Source: Wyeomyia smithii
Taxonomy: Eukaryota > Arthropoda > Insecta > Diptera > Culicidae
Length of the DNA: 64,000 bases
NCBI RefSeq assembly: GCF_029784165.1
Contig: NC_073696.1
Location: forward strand, 262,862,494 to 262,926,493
Direction: 5' to 3'
In this document: piece after piece, positions 36,610 through 49,067 of the stretch
Layout: every line of letters begins with the position of its first letter
Position numbering within the stretch: position 1 is the stretch's first letter
Position numbers and translations under genes: made by a program
Notes under the pieces: model-generated
Database searches by the model: none
Seen by the model: the letters and a program-made list of their open reading frames with translations, nothing else
Told to the model about the DNA's origin: nothing

Positions 36610-37195
36610 CGCGCGCAACGCAACATATGGTATAATGCTAGCCGCGTAGGCAGAAGTAAAAATCACTACTTGTGCCTGTCGGCGCTTTGCGACGTATAAC
36701 TACGACGGACTTAAGCATTTCGCATGAAGAAATATTCAAACTATATCTCCACCTCATTTGTCCTCAAGCAATAATCGCTAAACATCAACAACAACGACAA
36801 CAAACTTCTCCACCAAAAAATAACGTGCATCTGTAAGCAGTGCCCCAATCCCATCCGATACAGCGAAAAAGCATTCATCGACCATTTTTTGACCGTTCAG
36901 ACAGCCAGTCAAGAACCAGTCGAGAACGAGAGAAACGAAAATAAAACACGCCACATGCTGCCGATCATACTCTAGTTTGCTCCGTTCAACATAAATTCAA
37001 ATGATCGAGCGAGAGAGTTTTAAAATCGACTTCTCCGAAACTGCGGTCGCTATCGTTAGAAAAAAAATCGTCACACGAGAGAAAGAGAAAAACTTTTTTT
37101 CGTTCGCCCGATCGTTTCTGCCGTTCAATTCAAACGAAAAAAGCATGTGCATTCATCGCAGTCACAATCAAATTTCGATCCCTTCTCAAGCACTG
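36610..37195. repeat. Right arm of a diverged inverted repeat
   Basis: Partner of 33360-33880; its outer end is interrupted by the hAT MITE at 37204. Confidence 0.5.
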
Positions 37196-37203
37196 GTCTC
37201 GAT

Positions 37204-37523
37204 CAGCGTTGCCAGGTCATTTTTCAAAAAATCTGGAAAAGGCAAAAAAAATATCTGAAAAAAATCTGGCAGTCTTTTCGTGGGGTGAAAGCTAAATTTT
37301 TCGAATAAAAGTCTTGGGGTACGCGAAATTTTAAGTGACAAAATTGCAAAATTTCGCGCCAAATTTGAAGTGATGACCTTTTTGCGGAACAGAGAAAATA
37401 AAATCTGGATAAAATCTGGATCATCCATGAAAAATCTGGATAATTGGACATCGAAGCTGTCTACCTGGATTAATGTTCAAAAATCTGGATAATCCAGATT
37501 AATCTGGATACCTGGCAACGCTG
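37204..37523. mobile_element. hAT-type MITE, 8-bp TSD
   Basis: 320 bp with 14-bp inverted ends CAGCGTTGCCAGGT / ACCTGGCAACGCTG and a perfect 8-bp duplication GTCTCGAT (37196-37203 and 37524-37531). The interior repeats AAAATCTGGATAA-type words. No ORF of its own. Confidence 0.88.
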
Positions 37524-37531
37524 GTCTCGAT

Positions 37532-39092
37532 ACACATGCATTGCGGTTCTTGGTTGTATGTTCTCCGGCAGAAATACATACAAGCGTGTAGCCGTCATAT
37601 ATTTTGTTAATTTTTGGTTATTACACTTTGTGTCTAATGCGCGGTCATAGAGCACAAAAAGTAATAAGATGTTGCTCGGAAGTAACAAAATCTTCCCCGT
37701 TTCTGTTGGGTGTAATCACTATACTAATAGTACGATTCCACCATTCCTTTAGAATGTGAAATTCCGTTTCTTCCATTCCGTTAGTAACACTTCCGAACTA
37801 CCAAGTTATGAACGATTTTCCGGTCCGAAATCTTCTTGAGAGGAACAGGAATCGACAAGTTAGTGTCCCTTTTGTGCTATGAATGAGCGATAATTATCCG
37901 CGCCAAAAACTTCTTGAGGGGAACAAGAATCGACAAGTTAGTGTCACTTTTGTGCATTTTAGTTTTATTTTAGATTTAATTTTAACTCGTCCTCGGCAGC
38001 GAGAATAAAAACTTTGCTCTTGGTTTATAAAATACTTCAATGAAGTAAGACACTAGACCCAATTGGCTCCGTAGTATATTATTATGTATTGTGCCGTGTC
38101 AATTAAATGTTGTGAAAAAAATTGTTTTTTTTTTCAACACTGTTAGAAGTTTGTAATTTTAATTGGTAGGATTTGTTTGCTTTCACATAAGGATTCACCA
38201 AGCTCTATGCTATGAGCTTGAGCTTGACGACCGCACATTCCGTAGTTGCTCCTCCCTGATCTATCTGAAGTTACACAAGGAACCACTACCCACCATAAGT
38301 TTGGAATCGCTTCACTGAGTATTGCAAACACCCAGTTTGAATATTGCCAGAAATATCGAAGATTGCGAGTTCAAGTCTGGACGAGGGAAATTTTTTCTAA
38401 GTCTAAATTATACCCTCAGTTCTTGTTTATTTCGCTTATCTTCGAAAAAAACTGGCCTAGGTACTTTTCAAAACTCAAAATGTAAGTCATAAGACAAAAA
38501 TATAATTAGTCATGAAGCAAACTCTTGATCTTCTTAGCAACTTAGCTGAAAATCTCAACTCTCTGAATAGTTCATTGAATTATTGAGCTAAATTACGTTC
38601 AAAACACTCAAAACTACACTAGCGCTGCGTTGTGGCGGAATTCTGAACTATACTCTCTTTCAATGACAAGCCCTCGACCTCCTGAGCAACTTTGCTGAGG
38701 ACCACACGACTCTATAGGTTTCCGGAATCGACAAATAGAGTTACATAAATCTGCCCATTTTTTTACTGAATCGGACAGTGTTGCGCGCGAAGTAAACTTA
38801 TTGCGAAGGCGAACAATGAGTATCTTACGCTTCCGTTAATCAAGATATTTACCGACCGAACGAAATTTTCAGCTAAACGGTCACAGTAAACAAATAAATA
38901 TCTGAGTATACCTCGCCACATTACAACGTTCCGGAGACATTCATTTGAGCAATGTGTCTGCGGGCCGGAAACAACGAGGCATTATGCACGGCCGCTTTGT
39001 TCCCTCCTACGTCCTCTGTTCGCTCCTGCGTCAGATACTCGGGGACACGACATTTCTCACCGATTCAAAATATGCCGAAATATGCAAATCTA
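37532..39092. other. Intron sequence, mostly unrecognised
   Basis: Contains a duplicated GGAACA(G/A)GAATCGACAAGTTA word (~37843 and ~37921) and the SINE-like sequence at 38.2-38.45 kb. Confidence 0.4.
38200..38450 (+). repeat. Possible SINE-like sequence with B-box-like motif
   Basis: GATTGCGAGTTCAAGTCTGG at 38361-38380 resembles the B-box region of the 24.9-kb sequence (GATTGCGGGTTCGAGTCCCG). Upstream ATGAGCTTGAGCTTGACGAC could hold the A-box side. Weak. Confidence 0.25.
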
Positions 39093-40156
39093 TCTTCTAT
39101 ATATACCTATAAAAATGCAGTCCGGTCTGTCTGTCTGTCTGGTCCATATAGGCTCGGAAACTACCGAACCGATCGACGTAAAAATTTGTATGTAGGGGTT
39201 TTAGGGGCCGAGAAAGGTTCCTATGATGGTTTGAGACCCCTCCCTCTTCTGGAAGGGAGGAGCCCCATACAAATGAAACACAAATTTCTGCACATCTCAA
39301 AAACCAACCAAGCAAATGGAACCAAATTTGGTGTGTGGATGTTTTAGGAGTAACAAATATGCCCATATTGGTTCCATACAAATGAAAAACGAATTTCGCA
39401 CAGCTTGAGAACCAATCAACCAAATACAACCAAATTTGGTATGTGAATGTTTTTAGAGGTAACAACAATGTCTATAATGGTTCGACTTCCCTCCCTCTTC
39501 TGTGAGGGAGGGGTTCCATTCAAATGAAACACAAATGTCTGCTTATCTCGAGAACTAACCAACTAAATGAAACCAAATTTGGCAGGTGAATGTTTTTAGG
39601 GGTAACAAATATACTCATAATTGTTCGACACCCCTCTCTCTATAAGGGAGGCGCGAAATGAAACTCAAATTTCGCACAGCTCGAGAACCAATTAAGCGAA
39701 TATAACCAAATTTGGCAAGTTTTCAGGTGCAACAAACATGTCCATAATGTTTCGACACCCTTCCTTCTTCTGGCATGTCTCCAAATACCATTTCGAAATC
39801 CAAGATGGCGACTTCCGTCTTCTGAAAAACAGCGGCAAATGACCAAAGACCACCCAACATGGGTATTTCCGGAATTGTTACGATGCACAAAAGCCACAAA
39901 TCGACCCCAGACAACATTTTAAATTGTAAGATGGCGACTTCCGGTGTCTGAAAAACAGCCAAAAGTGACCAAATACCACCCAATACAGTAATGACCCGAT
40001 TATATCAGTACCCGACCGGGTTTTTTCATCATTTAACATTTCATCAAAAAAATGTCAGTATGAACTGACTTTCTATTTAGATTCAATATTTCAGTACTTT
40101 TGCACAGCTCTGTGTAGAATTACATCATTCTGGATATATTTTTCATTAGAAATTTG

Positions 40157-40680
40157 CACATTGTTTTATTTGGACGTTTTCGTTCGATTAATTGAATGGT
40201 GATCCAAGCCATAACGTATATTCATATATTTTTTAAGCTATTAAACAACACATCTTTTGATATAGAAAAATGGGTGATTAATTCACCTTAAAGTTAGATA
40301 GAAAATTTTCTTCTTCATTTGATTGAGATAGACGCATAGTGTCTTAAGCAAATCTCTTACATATTACGAACCATATGAAGTTTTCTTTCAAAAGGCTAGA
40401 AAATCTCAATTTTCGTTCTAACTTTTTCCCACATTTTTTATTAAATTCTGCTTTCCGACTTTTTAAACTTTCTACAAAGTTATCAGCCCTCCAAAAATAC
40501 ATGTTTTTGCAAAAAAAATATTATGTTTTATCTATTAAAATAAACAAGCTATTTGCCATGTAATAATATTTTCAGGGGTAACTGCACGTCCACCATCTCC
40601 AAACCTCGTAATTATTCACAAGTGGCAGTTCCACTGGCAATAAAGATACAAACTATCGTTTTTTAAAGTCTGTATCCTCG
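40157..40680. repeat. Diverged copy of the left half of the 9876-11219 element
   Basis: Begins CACATTGTTTTATTTGGACG and follows 9876-~10400 with many substitutions (shared GGTGATTAATTCACCT-like, TTGAGATAGA.GCATAGTGTCTT, and TTACGAACCATATGAAGTTTT). The matching right arm is not found. Confidence 0.65.
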
Positions 40681-41007
40681 ATTATTTTTGTTTTTAAATT
40701 TATTGGTCTTGTTTCAACTACGTCATCGATTTGTTTTTTTTCTGTTTTCTGCTTGAATGAAGAAAAAGTAAAAAAATCTCAATTTTCTTGAGTTTTGAAA
40801 TGTATTGAAGAGAAAATTTTGTGAAAGGGCTATCAGTAAACCACGTATACACATTCAGGGTCATTTCTGATCCCTCTTCCGTTACCTTAAAAAAAGCTGA
40901 AAGTCACGAGAAATTATTTTTTTAAGCTGCTTGAGATATGTATGACACTAACAGCACAATTTCATAGCTTTATGCAAACACTAGTACCTAACCTACGAAC
41001 TAGTAGT

Positions 41008-41289
41008 GAAATTTATGTTTCACTTATATGCGAGCCCTCCCGTCCAGAGGAGGGAGGGTTGTCGAGTTACCATAAACACATTTCTTACTCCTAAAAACCT
41101 CACCATGTCACATTTGGCTACATTTGCGGAAGTTTGTGTTATATTTGTATGAGAGCCCTCTCTTTAAGAAGAGGGAAGGGTCTCGAGCTACTCTAATAAA
41201 TTTTCACGCCGATTGATACAGTAGTTTCCACATCTATAAGGATCAGAGAGACAGACAGACAGAAAGAACTGCTTTTTCACATGATTAGA
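41008..41289 (-). mobile_element. Helitron 5' fragment (minus strand)
   Basis: Read on the minus strand it begins TCTAATCATGTGAAAAAGC after an A, then has TCTGTCTGTCTGTCTCT and CCCTCTTC blocks of the 27372 family. The 3' end is missing. It is nested in the TA-flanked element. Confidence 0.65.
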
Positions 41290-42494
41290 TTTCTTGTGGT
41301 AATTTCAATCACTGATTTTACGTATTAAATTATTGATTTACCATATTTCATAACAAAAATTAATAAAAAAAAATTTCCCGATTTTATCCCTTTCCCTATT
41401 TTATCACCCCAAACATCATCAAGGGGGTGATATAATTGGATTATCACTGTATGAGTACCTCCGGAACCAGAATGTTGCAAGGAGCCAAAAATTGACCTCA
41501 GACACCATTATGAATTGTAAGATGGCAACTTCCGGTTTCTAAAAAAACGGCCAAAATGGCCTATTTCCATACATTATGAATATCTTCGGAACCAGAATGA
41601 TACACAGAAGCTAAAATCGACCACAGACACCATTTTGAATTCGAAAATGGTGACATCCGGTTTCTGAAAAACAACCAAAAATTACCAAATAACACCCAAT
41701 ATGGGTGTTTTTTAAACCAGAATGACGCTCAGGGGCCAGAAATTGTCTCCAAATGCAATTTTAAAATACAAGATGATGATTTACGGTTTCTGAAAAAATA
41801 GCCTGAAGTGACCAAATACCACCCAATGTGAGCAACACCGGATCCAAAATGATGCAAGGAGCTAAAAATTGACTTCAGACACCAGTTTGAATTGTAAAAT
41901 GGCAACTTCTGAGAAACAGCTGAAAATAACCGAAACTACTACATAAGCATATGTCCGTAATCGAAATGAGGTAAAGAAGCCAAGCATTGACCCTGGACAC
42001 CATTTTGAATTCAAAGATGACCACTTTCAGTTTCTGGAATACAACGAAAATAACTGAAATGCACCCAATATATTTCCGGAATAGAGGTGATGTACACAAG
42101 CCAAAAGTCGAGGATGTTGTCATTTCGATAAAACCAATCGCAAGGAATCAATAAATTTGAAATGTTTTAAATTATTAAATTAAACCCTGAAATAGGCGGG
42201 ACGAAGTTTGTAGGGTCAGCTAGTCTCCATATAAAACAAAACTGAGTTCGAAGGTTATTTGCAAAATGCCAGATTAAAATCAAAATTTAGCTGTCATGGA
42301 TAATATGATAACTGTGATAACTGTCAAGCCGACTAACAAGATTCTACAATATTTTATTAAAAATTGTTTATGAATAGCAACATTCGTTCAAAAGCTACTT
42401 CGCTGCCGGACATGACTACCAGTGACAACCAAAATTGCGTGTAATTGCAGTTCTCTTACTGTTCTAGTTAAATACTAAATAAGACGATTCCGAT

Positions 42495-42835
42495 CCCCCA
42501 ATGTTTGGGCAAGTAAGCGACGTTTGCCTCTTTGGCCAATTTAATAGGCAACTTTAGCGCCAGAAACAAACGTTGAAAGTTTTCTCCTCAAATAGTTAAA
42601 TTCAAAAGCGTTAGTTACTGCAATAGGTGGAACATTTCCTTTTTCAAGGAACTTAAGGAAACACAAAATTTCAACTAGGTAGTCTTGAAAAAGACTGTTG
42701 TAAACTAATCTTTGAAGGTAATCTTCCAAAGACGCATTGTCCCAAATCACAAACTTTGAAGCTATTATAGGTAATCAAAAACTCATCCACAAGCAACCGA
42801 AAACGAGACTGAACTGCCCGCAACTCACGTCTTAG
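42495..42835 (-). pseudogene. Second Juan-like LINE fragment (5' UTR and ORF1 start)
   Basis: On the minus strand the run NVPPIAVTNAFEFN, then KLSTFVSGAKVAY, aligns with ORF1 of the 16.6-kb LINE (KVPPIVVTISSEFN, then ELSTFVSDVKVTY). The DNA upstream (42640-42835) aligns with its 5' UTR (CGGTTGCTTGTGGA is shared). This copy keeps the 5' end and lacks everything after the start of ORF1. That is the reverse of the usual 5' truncation, so a later deletion is likely. Confidence 0.75.
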
Positions 42836-44459
42836 TCTAAGTTATGCTGTATCAAGGTGTATTGAATGCTTTTCACCATTTCCAGCAGACCTTCGTGAAG
42901 CATCAGCGTGTTCGATGACTGATAGAAGCTAGTTCCCGCTGCCATCGCTGCGAGAACGATGCTGGAACGTGGCAGATCAACCGTTCAACCGTTAGCAATA
43001 AAGCGGAAAATCTGGATCCATTAACGGAAATTAAATTGAATTAAACACCACTCCAAAAATGAAGGTTCCGCTATTCGAACGAGCATCCGCTGTTGGGCGG
43101 CGTGGAAATAAAGATTCTAATTCTATTGAAGATTTATAATGAAGTCTTTAATTTTATGGCACCCCAATTATTCAAGCTATTTGAAAGATATTTTAATCGT
43201 TACTTTGATAGATTTAAAGAATTATTTCAATGTTTTGATGAGTGACAGAGGTTTGTTTTTTTCTTCTAATTCATCAAATGTAAGTTTTAAATCAAATTTA
43301 TCCCCAGTCCAATGAATATATTCGAAAGCTGTCGGAAAAGAAACAATATTCTGACAGGCCAGAACAAGTTTATTTCGGGCACGTAGGCTGACCCTGATGA
43401 TAACATTTTTATCGACCTGATGTCGCCAAAAGCGTGCAAAACTTGCCAAGACCTAGCAAACATCGTGGCTGGAAGTGGCTATTCGAGAATACTTAAAAAG
43501 GTATTTGCATATCTGCTAAACAGGTAACGATAGAGCAAAACCGCGAAACCGGCAAAAACAACCTCATATTGCTTTGGTAAACATTGGCTGGCGGCGCTTT
43601 GCGGTACTTGTTTACTTATGGCCGACAAGAGAAAATAATTATATGTTCCGATACGCTGTAGGATTTCTACGTAGAAGTTGCAACTGAGGCGGAATACACG
43701 GTTGAAGTTTTCATGATTTGATTTTTTTTTACTCGAACTTATTGAGTTGAACTTAAGCTTTGTTATGCAGAGCCTTATAATACTTGCTTAGTGTACACAT
43801 CAACGTTTGCACTTTCAGTGGTATACAAATGAATTTTCAGTGGTAATCCTGACAATTGCACAGCAGCTTCTAAAGTTTAGATTAAAACCTCGCCATGACC
43901 AAACAACTTGCAACGTGTGGGTGTCTTTGTATTATGTTGCTCGCTACGAACCTGAAATAATGTAGACACCACAAAATCTCAACCTACGTTAAACATGCCA
44001 AAAGCAATTACCAATGTTATTCCCGACCATCGGCCGAACCGAAATATAACTTTTTTCTGCCACGCTCCATTTCGAGATAACGGTGTCTAATAGCCACCGG
44101 AAAAGTAACTAACAGTTAACTAAAATGAAAAAAATAATCCGCCAGTATTTTCTCGTCAAAATCTAAATTCAATGCGAAGCATTCAATAGGATTCCAAAAT
44201 GAGGTACTAAAATAAGCTGTTACGAATCTGTCTATATGGAAATTGGACACCGCATTGTGTCAAGTGGCAACATCTGCGGGTTTGCCTCTCTCAATACCAA
44301 TCGCATTCCGTTAGGAGCAAACAGTGCATAATTGGATTTTGCAACATGACGCACCGCCCGGAGGAAAATGGAACCGCTCGTGCATGGTTCTGTGTTGACA
44401 GACCACCGACAGACAAGCAGAATCACAACAGAAAGCTCTTTCCAATGCTGCCGACTTAC
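42836..44459. other. Intron sequence, mostly unrecognised
   Basis: Between the LINE fragment and the receptor exon cluster. Holds the unidentified frame at 43222-43449 and otherwise nothing recognised. Confidence 0.4.
43222..43449 (-). other. Unidentified 75-codon open frame
   Basis: Minus-strand frame FARFWRHQVDKNVIIRVSLR, then ACQNIVSFPTAFEYIHWTG, then KLTFDELEEKNKPLSL. It has no good ATG and no recognised family, and it lies in the giant intron. Composition is protein-like; could be a decayed mobile-element gene. Confidence 0.2.
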
Positions 44460-44633
44460 CATTTAGGCCGCAAGCTCCCGCCAGACCGTGTTTGCCCTGG
44501 CCTCCGAGTAGAGTGTCGTTAAGGCTAAGCCGATTCAGCTTAATGCTCTGCTCCCGCTCGTACACAAGCTCGTCCTTATTATCTCGTCCGGTCAAACGAT
44601 CCGAGTGTGGTCCCGCCATCCCAGAGACAGCAT
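44460..44633 (-). CDS. Neuropeptide GPCR, cytoplasmic tail exon 1
   Basis: A 174-nt tail exon. Acceptor CCACGCAG before 44633; donor AATG|GTAAGT after 44460; phase 1 at both ends, so skipping this exon would keep the frame (58 codons). The segment is polar and charged (DRLTGRDNKDELVYEREQ, then KLNRLSLNDTLLGGQGKH), with Ser/Thr sites as expected for a kinase- and arrestin-regulated tail. It has no recognised fold. The downstream intron is 31,907 bp. Because the exon is symmetric in phase it could be a cassette exon; the sequence alone does not show whether it is alternatively used. Confidence 0.82.
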
Positions 44634-44754
44634 CTGCGTGGCCAATCAATGCGAGATAGCGAGAAAGACAAAACATCGCCAATGGCAAATTGATTAATGA
44701 AAATTAGCAATTGTGAACAAAAGACTACTCGGTTTGTCGACAAGTTTTCTTTAC

Positions 44755-44951
44755 CTGTGGATCTTCGTTGGGCGGCGTTGGGCGTCTGCAGTCCGTTCGG
44801 TGGATTTCTTCTCTGACAGGGCCACCGGCATTTCATAGCGTACGACCCGTACACTAGTGGGTTCATGCACGAATTGGATACGGCCATCAGAAACAGACCG
44901 TCCTGTATGGCACCATCCACTTTGAGAGCGCTCTCGCGGTCGAACATGTAC
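44755..44951 (-). CDS. Neuropeptide GPCR, exon with TM7 and start of cytoplasmic tail
   Basis: A 197-nt exon that begins with the last base of a Trp codon (TG|G), giving the family-typical MTLWYMFDRESALKVD at the TM6/ECL3 boundary. TM7 follows with NSCMNPLVYGSYAM, containing the class-A NPxxY motif as NPLVY, then a cytoplasmic segment with two cysteines (KCRWPC) that could be palmitoylated. Acceptor ACTTCAG before 44951, donor CACAG|GTAAAG after 44755, exit phase 1. Only 91 bp separates it from the TM6 exon. If the 121-bp downstream intron were retained, translation would run on in frame to a stop at about 44579, giving a truncated tail. The SNSCMNPLVYGSYA wording suggests a corazonin- or ACP-type receptor rather than an AKH receptor, but from memory only. 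Confidence 0.93.
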
Positions 44952-45042
44952 CTGAAGTGTGGGTGAGCGAATGATCGAATAACAATTAGTGTCTTTATTC
45001 GTGTTAGTTTTGGTTATGGATGGGATAGGAAAACGTACTTAC

Positions 45043-45196
45043 CACAATGTCATGACGACGTACGGTGTCCAGCACCAGACAAACACGACGACAATGGTTA
45101 TAGTGAGCCGCAGCGTCCTCTGTCGGGCTCGTTCGATGTGGGTCAGATCATTGCAGCGTAACCGCATCCCCGGCTGGTGGCTGGTGTCGATAGTTT
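45043..45196 (-). CDS. Neuropeptide GPCR, exon with intracellular loop 3 and TM6
   Basis: A 154-nt exon that continues the receptor from the 59.4-kb exon across a 14,188-bp intron. The acceptor is TTTGTGCAG before 45196 and enters in phase 1; the donor is TG|GTAAGT after 45043 and leaves in phase 2. The product is a basic third intracellular loop (LTHIERARQRTLRLT) followed by TM6 with the class-A signature CWTPY (in VVVFVWCWTPYVVMTL). The loop has Arg-rich G-protein contact character typical of AKH/corazonin receptors. The upstream glutamate codon is split as G|AA across the intron. Codon phase, splice sites and motif order all agree, so this is a firm call. Confidence 0.92.
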
Positions 45197-46929
45197 CTGC
45201 ACAAACAATGCAATCACCGCAGATACCGAAGATTATCGATGGAAAATACATGCGAAATAGGAAGAGAACCGACGTTAGTATGAAACAATTTTAATCTATT
45301 GGGTTTATCGAACTGTAGGTACGAATTCGTGTTTTTTTTTTTGTTTTTTTTTACACATTCAATTTACAATCCATTTCCCTTGCATTGGAAAACTCGCATC
45401 GTGTTTCTCGATTGCAAAAGGTTTCACCAAGCTTTTGGATGATACACTCAATAGTTCTTACACAGTAAGAAAAAAGTGCCAAAAATTGCCTCCATCGCTT
45501 CTGATAGAGAATCTCAATATATTTCCACGTAAATTTATATGATATTGCAAACAAAATCGTGGTTTACGTCAGAAGTAACTGAAATTTTAATGAGAAAATA
45601 ATATAAGTGACGTGTAATATTCAGATTTTTTTACTGTGCATCGTTTAAAATCAATAACGGAAACTAAGCACCACGCGCACCCACTATCGCGCTAACCACG
45701 CGAACGCATGGTAACTTATAGCAAACATCATTAGTACTGTTTCCAGTTTACGATACCACAAACCTAGTTCGTTACAAGCGCAAGTAGCATTAACGTAATC
45801 CACAGTATCATGGGAACGCTAGTTGTTTTCGTTACAACTCCATAATTAATTTCCGAGAAAAATGTACGAACGTACGCGGTGGTAATAGGTGCAGCAAATT
45901 AGCTGTGGCAGACTGACTATTCAATCTACACTACGGCACCCTTCGGGTAAAAGATATCTGTTTTCTTTTTGCCTTGTCACGCGGCGTACCGATTCCGGGA
46001 AAGAAGCGACGACAAAGTGAAAACTACGGTGCAGATTACTTGGAGGGCAAACAACCCTAGCGAAAAGTACACAATTCACCTCTCACGGGCAGTCATCAGT
46101 CAGCGAAAAAATTACGTAGACAAACCAGAGTAAAATGAGTTAGAATAGCAGCAAATCACTGAAAGGAGATCAAGTGTACTAATCAGATTAAAGTTTCTGC
46201 GCGTTTCTGCTGGATAATTTTTCTAATTGAATTTGACTTTGACTCACATTACGTTGTTTTTCTTTGCCAAAAGCGCACATCAGAGTTGGACCCAAAGTCC
46301 TCCTTCTGCCCATAACAACAAATTTTATTCTATAAGTTAGGCCAACATGCTTCCAACAGTCCTCCTAATCAACGGCCATGACCACCATGATTTGGTTACC
46401 TATGAAACATGACGGTCGTCGAACAGCACAAGTTTCAAAGTGGAAAACTAAAATAATGAGAATAAACTGTTTTCTCTAGTAAAGCAGAATAAAACTACAG
46501 ACTCAACAAGAAATTGATACGATGTCCTGAACCGTTATCTCCAGCGATCTTCAGAAAACGCCTCGTTTGAAATGGACGAGTGATTATAACATCATTTATA
46601 ACATCGAGCTAGACAGCCAGTATCTTTGAGAAAAATTGTGGCAGAAGGTTTCACTAGCAACTTTGTCAAAGGTATCAAACTTATGTCTCTACATTCAAAA
46701 AGATATAAATGGTTTGTATAACCGATTCTGCAGCAAGAGGACGGTTGATTCCTACTATAAACTGGCTCGACCTGTAGCCAGCAGAGCAGCCGCTCATTTT
46801 AGCGCAGCAAGACTGCGCAGGCGACTCATTCGATCGCGGCTTTCCACAGCAACTAGCAGACCGCAGCACTATACAGCCTTGCTGAACATGTCCGGTAATT
46901 ATGTTCGAATCTGTCCCGTCACGTTTGCT
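45197..46929. other. Intron sequence, nothing recognised
   Basis: No repeat or coding feature identified up to the Helitron at 46930. Confidence 0.45.
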
Positions 46930-47631
<702 letters not shown>

Positions 47632-47662
47632 TTTTTTTTTTTGTTCTGGCAATACAGGCATA

Positions 47663-48277
47663 CCTCGATATAAGGCAACTTTATTTTTATTTTCGTTACG
47701 TTATATCGAGTTACGTTATATCGAAGCAAAAAAATTTTTTTTGATTTATGCAAAAACGTTAATAGTTACCTAAAGATGTGCGAAAACCTGTTTTCCATAA
47801 CCTATCAGTATTTTTAAACCCTTCTTATGCCCATTTAGGACAATTTACAACAAGCAAAAAAAATTTTTTTCAATCGGTGCAAGACTGTTGGTGGTTACTC
47901 ATAGATGCGCGAAAACCTGTTACCCATCTCCTTTCAGTATTTTTAAACCTTTCTTATGCCCATTTAGAGAAAATTTCAACAAGCAAAAAAGCAAAAAAAA
48001 TTTTTTTTAATTAGACTGTGAATTGTTACTGAAGGATGCCTGAAAACCTGTTTCCCATCACCTATTAGTATTTTTAAACCTTTCTTATGCTCATTTTGAA
48101 CATTTCCCGCATTGGTTTCATTGGTTTCAAAACTTACTACAAACATTTTTGTCAAGCAATTTATAGCCCAAAAACAGTTGCTTATTTTCAATTTCAATAC
48201 ATTTTGAAAAGTTACGTTATATCGAGGTAAAAGTTACGTTATATCGAGTTACGTTATATCGAGGTTGCCTTATATCG
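47663..48277. mobile_element. TIR element with ACGTTATATCGAG subterminal repeats and internal tandem
   Basis: CGATATAAGGCAAC at the left and GTTGCCTTATATCG at the right are inverted repeats. GTTACGTTATATCGAG words occur twice inside the left end and three times inside the right. The core is three tandem units of ~130 bp (GAAAACCTGTT at about 47782, 47911 and 48042). Target duplication not clear. Confidence 0.65.
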
Positions 48278-49067
48278 TTTTGTTTGTTTTTTCTTTTTTC
48301 TCACACTTTTTTTTATTTTTATCTTATTTTTGACTGAGTTGAAGGTAACTTATTATTCTCATATTTATTCAGCGTAATTTTTATTTCTGCGTTATTGTTA
48401 ATACCCTTATGTCAATTTTTCTTTTGTCATTGCTGTCATTAATTAACTATCATATCGTCTTATTTTTACTCATTTTTGTCTTATTTCTATCTCATTGTTG
48501 TCTCATATTTGTCTTGTCTCTGTATCGTTTCTGGTTATATTGCAATTTTTACCTATTTAATATTCCCGAATTTTGTAGACATATAAGTTTCATTTATATG
48601 TTATTTCACTTGTCTTTATTTCTTTCTCTACTTTAAGATAAATTTTGTTTGTATATGAACCAGCAGTGCTGAGGTATTAATGCTTGCGGGCGGCCTCTAC
48701 ATCTGAAAAAATTTCATTGATTCGCTCCACCAGCAAGGATGAGCTAAAAAAATGGCCACAGCATTAGCTCCTATATAACCGAAACTATGCAAACGCAATC
48801 ACAGTCACCCGCTCAGTCTGATCTAGCCGTGCCGTCAGTAGACAGTTCACACAAAAAGATGAAGAAGAAGCATTGAGCAATAAAATTGACGATTTCGCTA
48901 CTAAACCAAAACCGCCCCCAGCATTCCGTCTCTATGCGACACACCGATTTGCTGGACGAAGTGGTAACTATGTCGACGAGATGAGTGCGAGCTACAGATA
49001 TGGGCCGCTCCGGACTGTGGAACAAAAGAAACAAATTTGAGTGATCTTTCTGTTTTTGGTCCAACTG
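48278..49067. other. T-rich intron sequence, nothing recognised
   Basis: T-rich to ~48650, then mixed sequence. Might include upstream piggyBac-element DNA, but no motif is seen. Confidence 0.4.

Larger units (their letters stand above)
39986..41449. mobile_element. TA-flanked TIR element nested in a Helitron
   Basis: Ends CAGTAATGACCCGATTATAT (left) and ATATAATTGGATTATCACTG (right) are imperfect inverted repeats (CAGTRATRAYCCRATTATAT) with TA on both sides (39984-39985 and 41450-41451), as for Tc1/mariner/pogo-type elements. It contains a CACATTG-ended repeat (40157-~40680) and a minus-strand Helitron fragment (~41008-41289). No transposase recognised. Confidence 0.7.
39093..42223 (+). mobile_element. 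Helitron copy interrupted by a TA-type DNA transposon
   Basis: 5' part at 39093-39985 and 3' part at 41450-42223 are both Helitron sequence of the 27372 family. The body repeats a ~120-nt unit (CACCCAATA, then CCGGAA, then GATGGCGACTTCCGG). The 3' end GGGTCAGCTAG stops at 42223, followed by T. Between 39986 and 41449 an element with TA duplication splits it; the flanks rejoin as CCACCCAATA/TGAGTACCTCC, which matches neighbouring body repeats. Confidence 0.75.
12553..44459 (-). other. Giant receptor intron (31.9 kb) packed with mobile elements
   Basis: This interval separates the 44460 donor (AATG|GTAAGT) from the 12552 acceptor. It holds a Tc1-like foldback, a near full-length LINE, three Helitron copies, a Transib-like element, hAT and TA-type MITEs and several unclassified repeats, listed separately. 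No host exon is recognised inside it. The Juan-like LINE and the three Helitrons listed separately lie on the strand opposite to receptor transcription. Confidence 0.7.
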
